A stretch of DNA of 64,000 nt from Candidatus Omnitrophota bacterium. GTDB lineage: Bacteria > Omnitrophota > Gorgyraeia > Zapsychrales > Zapsychraceae. Positions 52,701-61,700 of the stretch are shown here, piece after piece (positions within the stretch are counted from its first letter, which is position 1; every line of letters begins with the position of its first letter). Below the pieces are notes generated by a model that saw only the letters and a list, made by a program, of their open reading frames with translations, had not been told where the DNA came from and did not search any database. Location of the stretch: the NCBI GenBank assembly GCA_018062515.1, contig JAGOSC010000003.1, positions 17,474 to 81,473 on the forward strand, given 5' to 3'. The translations under genes were made by a program, and so were the position numbers.

Positions 52701-55700
52701 ACCAAGAATTTCACGGCTTCACTAATCATGCCGTCTTTGGTATTTACGATGACCGCTGAATATGGGTCTTTGCTTGGCGGCAACATGGCCTTTGAAAATT
52801 CAGGCGTTTCGCTGATTAATTCATCGCGTTCTTCAAGATCTTGGGTCTCTAATATATCTAATAATCGTATCAATACTTGTCGGTCACGAAGAACCGTTTC
52901 AGCCTTTTGAAGTTTAAGCTGCTGAGCTTTTTCACCGGAGCGTAGAATACCGCTGATCGGATTTCCTTGAAGGTCAAAACCTTGAACAACAGCAATCATG
53001 TCTTTTCCGAATTCTTCAGCTTCTCTGATTTGTTCATCGGTTAATTTAACGTAATATGGTGAAGTCGTAATATCTTCAAACGGATGTTTTCCTGCCTCAA
53101 GCTTGGCTTTATAAATCGTAATGGATGCGTTTTCTTTGAATTTGTCAAATGATGGCTGATCATAGAGTGGCATGACGATCTCGTTGTAAGTATCCGGATT
53201 CATTGATATGACAAGATACATTGGGCTGTCAGCACCGTTTTGTGTCATCAATTCATCAGCCGCTATTCCGTTGATCGACGCTGTGACGGTTCGTTCCAAA
53301 GTCTTTTGATCACCATCAATGTGAAGATTTTTCAATATTTCTTGGCGTTCTTCATCGCTTTGAGCACCGACGATATCTTTAGAAATTTTATTAAACTCTT
53401 TGTATAAATCGATCGTTTCATCGTCTTGTTGTTTATCTTGATCGAGAGAAATTACCGGTTTGTATGGCTGGACCTTGATGTCTTTAGCTTCGTCGATCAA
53501 TGTGCTCAACTCAGGCAATGTTCTGGCATTTTTCAATTTAATTTGAGCAGATTGTTTGGTGACATCAAAATCGTATCGTTCGGTTAATTTGATTCTTGTA
53601 TCAATCAATGATTTTGTTTCGTAATGATTGATTGTTAATGATGTTGGGGCTTTCCCTAATTCTTTAAATTTGGTCGGCATTGGCGGAAGATAATTGTTTA
53701 CTTCTTCTTTCTCGACGTTAGCTGGCACTGAAGTAATCGCCTTGAATTCACTCATGTCAGATGAAATTGTTTCATCGGTATCACCAAATTCAGTTTTTGT
53801 GGTGCTTTCTTCACTTGATGTACCTTCTTCAACGTTCGTATCATTGCTAACAAAACTATGTCGTTGGCCGCCTCGGTGTTGTTTCTTCATAGCCATAAGC
53901 TTTTGATCCAATTCGCTCTTTTCGTAAATGCTCATGACATCAGACACATATTTACGTGTATCTTTGATTTCCGGAATTGAACCAGCAGCATTGTTAACCG
54001 CGTCTTCTCCGGCGTGATATGAGGCTAAAGCAAATTCTTTGCTATCAAATGACTTGAATTGTTTAGCGAATTGATATGAGCCAGCCAAAACGTTGATCGC
54101 TGGATCAAAAATGTCTGATTCTTTCCAATCCATCTTCAATTCTTGTGCAATTTTCATAAATTGTTCCGGAGTAATTTGCATTAATCCTCGGGCATTATTT
54201 TCAGTAGAGATTTTGTTTGGATCAAAACCGCTTTCCTTAATAATGATCGCTTGAATCATTTGTCTGAAACTATCGCCATTTTTGAATTGCTTATTGAGGT
54301 TAAGGTCATCCATGTCAAAGACCTTGTTAATGGAGCTTGAAATCTCAGCGTTTAAGCTCATTAAATCTGAAGACATAACCGTGTATTTAGCTAACATTTC
54401 AGTCACTACGTTTCTGTCGAAGTTTTCAGCTGGATTTGGTCCGACACCGTCTTTATGGAATTTTTCCATAGTAGACTTGGCCCAAGAAGGCATAACATTT
54501 GGCTGATCAGCATTAAACCATTGACGTGAACCCATATCCAAGTGAAGTTGAGTCTTATAGAATCCAACCCCTTTAAATCCAGCTTGTAAGCCCATTTCCA
54601 AGAACAAGGCTTTTTCTTGATCAGTTAAGGATTGTGTTTGGAAGTCAAATGCTCGGCCGGTATGATGTTCTTTTCCATCAACGCCTTCTGTATCTGTAGT
54701 TAATCTTGTTCCACTGCGATGTTCATCTTTGCCGTCTGGACCTTCATGATTAATTTGAACGAACTTGCCGCTCACCGTTGTAAACGCTCGGCCTAATTCA
54801 TCGGCGGTCAAGGCAGCATGCGCATCAACGTCTGTTCCCGGCGCCGTCATGTCGGAAAGATCATAATGTTCAAGGTCATTATTTGAAGCCGTCCATTTAC
54901 CTTCAACTGAATGCTGAAGCATGTTATTAAATAAACCTACCTGGGTGGTGTATCCAGTCTTTGGTGATGGATTTTGAGGAATTGTATCGCTGCCGACGAA
55001 AAGGCTTAATGATCCAAATACAATCGGAAGAAGATAAACAGGTAGAAGAAGTTTTTTCAGAGGCTTTTCAATGGATCTTAGCGCTGTCATGATCTTTTTG
55101 AAGCTAAATTTCTCAAAGAATTTAATCGCTATTATTACGGCAAAAACAATACTAGCGACCATATATAGAGAAATTACAGCCCACTGTAATGGTCCGATAT
55201 TATTCGCAGCCGTATCTTGAGCCATGGCCATTCCTGGTAACATGGTTACGGCGGCCAATACAGCTGCGAATTTCAATGTTTTCTTAAATAATGCGGAGAC
55301 AGCGTCAGTTGTAGTTATTACGATTCCCCAACCGTTGTTAACTTTAGTTTCTAAAGAACGACTGTCGCTGTCTCCGATATTATTAGTTGAGATTTCGGTA
55401 GATACTCTTGGTTGAATACTGAGGAACTTCACCGCTTTCCAAAGCATGCTGGACAAGCCGGCGAACACTTTTTTGACCAACGAGGTCAAGTTCATTCCAA
55501 GTGTCGGTAAGGCCATTTTTACTGTAGATATGGTCCATTGTGTTGGTAATGAGATATAACCTGATTTTGTTGGTTGTGGTTTCACGGCAGCTGGCAATGA
55601 AACATTGACTTTGAGGGATTTGAACAAAATGCGTAATCTTAATGCTGGGTTTAGTGTTAAGAACGACCATTTCGCACCTCCGGAAATAGTAAAGGCTTGT

Positions 55701-58700
55701 TTGAAAATACGTACAAAAGTACGTAATCCAAACAAGCCTTTATTTTGGTTGATGATCTTAGATTGAGTTTTTACTTGAGATGACGGTCCTCGGATTTGGC
55801 CATATTTGACTGACAATAAGGCTATGAGAACCAAAGATACAGCAATAGCGATAAGCCCGATGATAACTGGGCTTACGGATGTGGTACCGGCAAAAGCAAT
55901 AATACTACCGGCATAGCGTAGGTTGGATGATCTACCAATAGACAAAGTCTCAGATTCGCGTACCGTATCAGTTTTATCTTCTACCGGCACACCTGAGGCT
56001 TTTCGATTTCTCTTATTAAGTAGATTTTCTGAGCGCGCAATTCTTGAATCTTGCTCAGTATATAAGCGAACAAAGCTTACATCATTAACGTTCTTTCTGC
56101 CTTTGGCGGCGTACTCAGAGCTAATGACTTTGCTTTGACTTATTTCTTCTTTAATTGTAGATACTGTTTCGTTCACAGTACCAGAACTGAATCCGCTCTT
56201 GTCGTTTCGAGCAGGATTTGTAAAACGAGTATTCTTGATTTGCTCTATAGCCTTAGCTACTCGCACCCCAAGAATTTCACTCTCCCCATTTACATTGCTG
56301 TAAGCGGATCGAATGGCTTCAACCAATCTTCCGATTAGGTTGATGTTTTTTCCAATAATGTCTGCAGCATCTTTCGATCCTACAGTGTTGCCAGTAACAG
56401 CTTTCACTGCTACAAGAACTAATCCAAAGCCCAATGCTTCAGATGAAACTACTGTGTAACCTACTTCTTCTTTACTACCATCTTCTCTATTTACATAGAG
56501 ACGCACTCCAACAACTTTGTCCTTTCCAACTTCATTACTGAAGAGGGATTGAACTGCTTCTTCAGCCAATCTTCCGATTAAGCTGACAACTACTTCTACA
56601 ATAATGTCTGTATCGGCTTTCGCTTCTACAGTGTTTCCAGTAATAGCTTTCACTATTACAAGAACTAATCCGAAGCCCAATGCTCCAGATAAAACTTTTT
56701 CGGTCGTTAAACCAGCTTTAGTTTCTTCAGCTTTATTTCCTACAACTGTGTAACCATTTACTTCTTTATTACCATCTTGTGTAAGACGTACTACAACAAC
56801 TTTGCTCTCTCTAACTTCATTACTGAAGTCGGATTGAACCGCTTCTTCAGCCAATCTTCCGATTAAGCTGATAACTACTTCTACAATAATGTCTGTATTG
56901 GCTTTCGCTTCTACAGTCGTGCTAGCAATAGATTGCTCTATCGCATGAGCTGATCCGGAAACTAATTTTCCAGATAAAGTTTCTTCAGCCTTACGGCTAG
57001 CTGTAACTTCATTAGCTTTTCCGGATTCTTCAACAACCTCATCCGATTCGGTTTTTGCTTCACTTGCTTGTCCGTGCGCTTTCGCACCAGAACCACTACT
57101 TCTACTATAATTGGTACCATTTTCAGCTAAGACTAACTGAACTAGTACTTCATACTGTTCTTGAATCTTTCGAACATTCATCAAGAATTCTTGAACAGGT
57201 CCTGCTTTGACTTTTCGAACTTCTACAACATTTACTACGATTGCTGTATTTTCTTTCTTTTCAGTGTTGCCACTGGTTTTGCCTTCTTTAGTTGTACCTA
57301 CAGCAGATACGACTTTAGAACCTTCGGCTTGTTCATTTACTACTTTGTTACTTGCTTCTTTACTTCTATCTCCTTCACTTACGTGAACAAGATATACTAC
57401 TTCAACTTCATTCTTTCTGTCTGCGTTTCCGTAAACGAATCGAACTGCTTCAGCCAATCTTTCGATTAAGCTGATTACTTCTTGTTTTACGTTGTTTCTA
57501 ACTCGAGCAACTGATAAAACTGCTGCTAGAACTAATCCGAAACCTAATGTTTCAGATGAAGTTTTTTCAGCCTTGCGGCCAGCTTTAACTTCGTCAGCTT
57601 TATTACCTACTTCTTTGTTACTTACTTCAACTTCTTCTACAGTATTTAAAACATTTACAACTTTAATAATTACTTCGTTTGTCCGCGCTACTAGCATTTG
57701 CACTGCCTGGCCTATTGCGGAATAGGCGGCAGCTAAGAATGCTGTCGGGCTAAGGCCAGAAGTAAGGCCCCGGGTCCTTGATTCTATTGATATTGCAACT
57801 AACCATGATTTACTTGCTTTTAATTCTTCTGAAATCTGTGGACCTACCTTAATATAGGCCTTGGATGGTCCAAACTCGTTTTGATATTTGACCATAGCAA
57901 TCTTGGTCTTATTTCCACCATTCGAACCTGTTCCGCCAGCACCACCTGAAGGCGATGGTTCGGCGGTAGGCAATTCTGCTGGGGTCGAAGGAACAACCGG
58001 TAAGACTGCATTTTGTTGTCGGCCGCGACCAGGTATGGCTGATTGATTTTGATCTGGATAATCGGAGGTATCTGCTTTGGCAAAACTATAGCCCATTTCA
58101 AAGAGATAATCTTGGGCGGTTTCTAAAATCTTAGGAGCCTGGCTTAACAACATACTTGGTATGTTGATAGTTGTCAGCGGAATATTAGGAATGACCGGTG
58201 TGGCCGGCATAATAACGTTTGGAACTGGGCTAGGCGCCACTGGTTGATTTGGAGTAGCTCGATCTAACCCTTCTTGACCATCAATTTCGGCATCTTGGGA
58301 ATGCAATCTTGCTTTAAATTTATTCTTATCTTCTGTAAGTTCATTATTCTCAGATATTTCTGAACCTTCAGGCGGTCCACGATCGGTAAGTTGTTTTGCT
58401 TCCTCAGCCGGCGTTAATTGATCAGATTCTAACTTGATGTTGCCTTGGAGCTGATCATTCATCAAATTCATAATTCCACTCGGCGGAATATTTCCAGGCT
58501 GATACATAGCCGGAATATTGAGCTTATCTTGAGTTACAGTAGCATCGATGTATTCTTTAGCTGAGGTTTGATTAGCTATAGCGGAGATAGTAATAGCGCC
58601 CGCAATAAATAACTTACCGGCCCAGCTGCGTAATCGGGCAAACTTTGTTTTTTCACTGACTTTTTCTTTATTTACGGTTGAAGTTTTAGGCGTATCAAGC

Positions 58701-61700
58701 TGCGCTATTTCAAACATTTTACTATTAAACTGTTTCATAGCCGCCTTAATCGGTGCTTCGCGCTGATCAGATGAGAGATTTTCAACCATTCCATTGGCTT
58801 TTAACTGCATTTCAGAAACAATGGCAAAGGCTAACTCAGAGGTTTCAAACCGAATACCCTTGTTTAAATTCTCACTATTAAGATCTTCAGCCAATTTATC
58901 CATCAAATTGGATAATAATTTAAATTTATTTTGATCAATCGATTTTGTCTTATATTTCCCTGCTTCGTCTTTTTCTAGTAGAAATGTGAAAACTGAGAAT
59001 AGAACTTGGGCTGTTTCCAGGGAGAATTTATTGCTTTCATCCTCAAATGTACGGGCAAAATAATCTAAGACAAAGTTCATAACATTCTTGTCTTCAAAGA
59101 CGGATGAATTAATAGTCAGTGTTTTTCCATCTTCACTCTTCACTGGAAGAAGCGGGCTGTCACGTTCAATGCTGATAGTCTTGAAAGCCGCTAAAGCCTT
59201 GGCTAACTTTTCACTATATGTAACAGCTTGTTGCAATTTAACAACCGTTTTGATCCTTGTTTCCGCATCCGTACTTTCATTTTCCACGACCACCGGCACA
59301 TTCCCATCCGGCCCTTGATGAATGAGGATTTCGGACTTCTGCAATATTTCGTCTTTGTGATCATTCACCACTTTTTCAAATTCTTCTTTACTTAACGCGT
59401 GAACAAGTGATTTTAACCACGTGTTTCCTAACACTTTCCATATCCTGGCCGACTCCATGGTGGCCTGCCGCATATTATTGGCAATAAATTCCTCTGAGCT
59501 TTGAGAATCATCCGGTAAAGCTTTCCAATAGTCGGCTAATACCAACAATTCATCCGCATTATCGATCGCATCCGAAAGGGTCAATTCGATACCTGAATTC
59601 TTCCATATCTTCATAATATCCGTCATTCGAGGTAGCGCTGAACGGACGGTGGCAAGTCTCGTGTTAAATTCTTCCTGCGTAAAATCAATGCGTCCGGAAA
59701 TTAGCCTTAATGAATCATTTAAGACTTGATCAACCTTTTGCTGTGAGGCATTGTCTTCAAGTAAAGCCAGAAGATTTTCTTCCTCTTGAGTTCTCTTTTT
59801 CTTGTTTTGCAAATCTGTCTTGACCGGCTCCAGCATTTCAGCTGAACTTATATTAATAAGGGAAGGCAGGTCCTTTTCCAATTGAGGCCGTAAATGAACA
59901 TCCACAAAATCGGCACCCAAACTCTTCTTCAATTCTTGATACTCAAAGTTTTCTTTATCAGAGGCTAAAAGATTATTAATCGTTTTTAACTGTTTCTTAT
60001 AAAGCGCTTCTTCTTTCTTGAGTTTTTTCTCTGCTAATTCAGTCAGCTCAAAACCACTGACAAAGGCATGTTTCATTAATTCTGCGGTCAGCGTGAGGGT
60101 TAATTTTTCACGGTCTTCCATATCGGCCGACGGATCAGCTGCCAGACGATTTGCCCTTATGATCGGCGATTCAATCATGGCAATAAAAATATTAACCGGC
60201 AATTTGGCTAATACCTCAGTGTTCATATTAGCTTCAATAAATTTATTGATCTTGACCGCCAATTCCATTTGGTTCAAGTCGGCTGATAATTTGAATATTT
60301 CCAGCGCTTTAACCATTTCAATCGGGGTTAAGCGACTTTCGACTTCATTCTTATTAAGGGTAGTGATCAGCGTTTGAATATCCGCAACCGTCAGTTCTTT
60401 GGTTTTCTTTAAGATTTGTTGAACCAATGAATCCTGTGATTTTTGTAATTTTCTCACAGCTTTATTCAATGATTTTATTGAAGCATCCGTCATGAAACCT
60501 AAACGAATGACATCTTTAATCATATAACTATATTTTTTCCATTGCGCGGGGATCTTTTTACCATAAGGCATTTTGGCGATGTCTTCATCTTTCAAAGATT
60601 CACGCCGTTCATGTTCCAATTCAAGCGCTAAGAATTTCGTTCTCTTGGCTTCATCCGCCTCAGATAATAGCCGATCTCTGATTCGTAAGATTTCATTTTG
60701 CTTTCCTTGTATCGCTTCCGTAGTATCATTAAGCGTATGAATCAAGGTCACTAATTCCTCAATATTCACATGTCCTTTAAAGGCACCCTCAGCTACATCG
60801 CTAACCAAATAATCAAAGAACGGCAATATGGTCGGTTGGGATTCAATCTTTTTAACGAGCGTTTTAAGAGATTCTATGTTTTTGTCAAAGCCCAATCCAA
60901 TTAAGACCCGAATATATCCAATATTTCGCTGATTCAAATTGTTCTTATTAAGGAAGGCCGTTAATTCATATAAATCCTTAGCCGTTAACTCGCCGGGAAT
61001 GTTGAACAACGCCTGCCCGACTTGCTGTTGACCATCTTTAGAAAGCCCGGACAAATGATTAAAGGTCGCAACAAATTTCAGACCGGCCGAGGTGATCATG
61101 CCATTTAAGTCGACGAAATTGATATTATCGCTGAACAAATGCTCCATCTCTTCGCGAGCACTTTCGGAAATATTCTTAAGTTGATGGCGATACGGATCAT
61201 ATTTTTGAGTGACTTGATTCGTAATCATATCCGAGATCTTTTTCTTGGAAGCTTCGGTCATTTGAGTCGATACAACCCGCTGAGCGTACCCGACCGACCT
61301 TTTCGAAATAAATCCTTGAAGCTGCATGGCCGAAGCTAAAATCAAATTGACTTTTTGTTCCATATTTGATTTCTTAAGTATATCGCGTCGGTCATAGGTC
61401 AAATTACTATCATTATCCTCATCAATGATCCAGTTCCATGTATCCAGCTTTTCTGGTCCGGTAGCAACACGCCCCTCACTTCCAGACCGTTTTGAATTCT
61501 GCGTGCCCTTCGTTAAATCAAACAAATTAACCAAATACGTTGAACCAGATTTAAGGGCAACATTCTCGCCTTCTTTGAAATTCTCTTCCATAAAGGCATT
61601 TCCACCGGTTGGATCACCCACAAAAAGAGCAATGATTTTTGTCTTAGGATTCTTTCCAGCTTCCTGCATAAGTTCGACAACACGTTTTGTTTCTGCGTCA

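Noticed and set aside
24263..55376. Integron attC sites
   Set aside because: attC sites have conserved ends and a variable centre. Here the centre is conserved and the ends vary; no integrase is seen.
24263..55376. MITE or insertion-sequence remnants
   Set aside because: The terminal arms are not shared between copies, no target-site duplications are apparent and no transposase is present.
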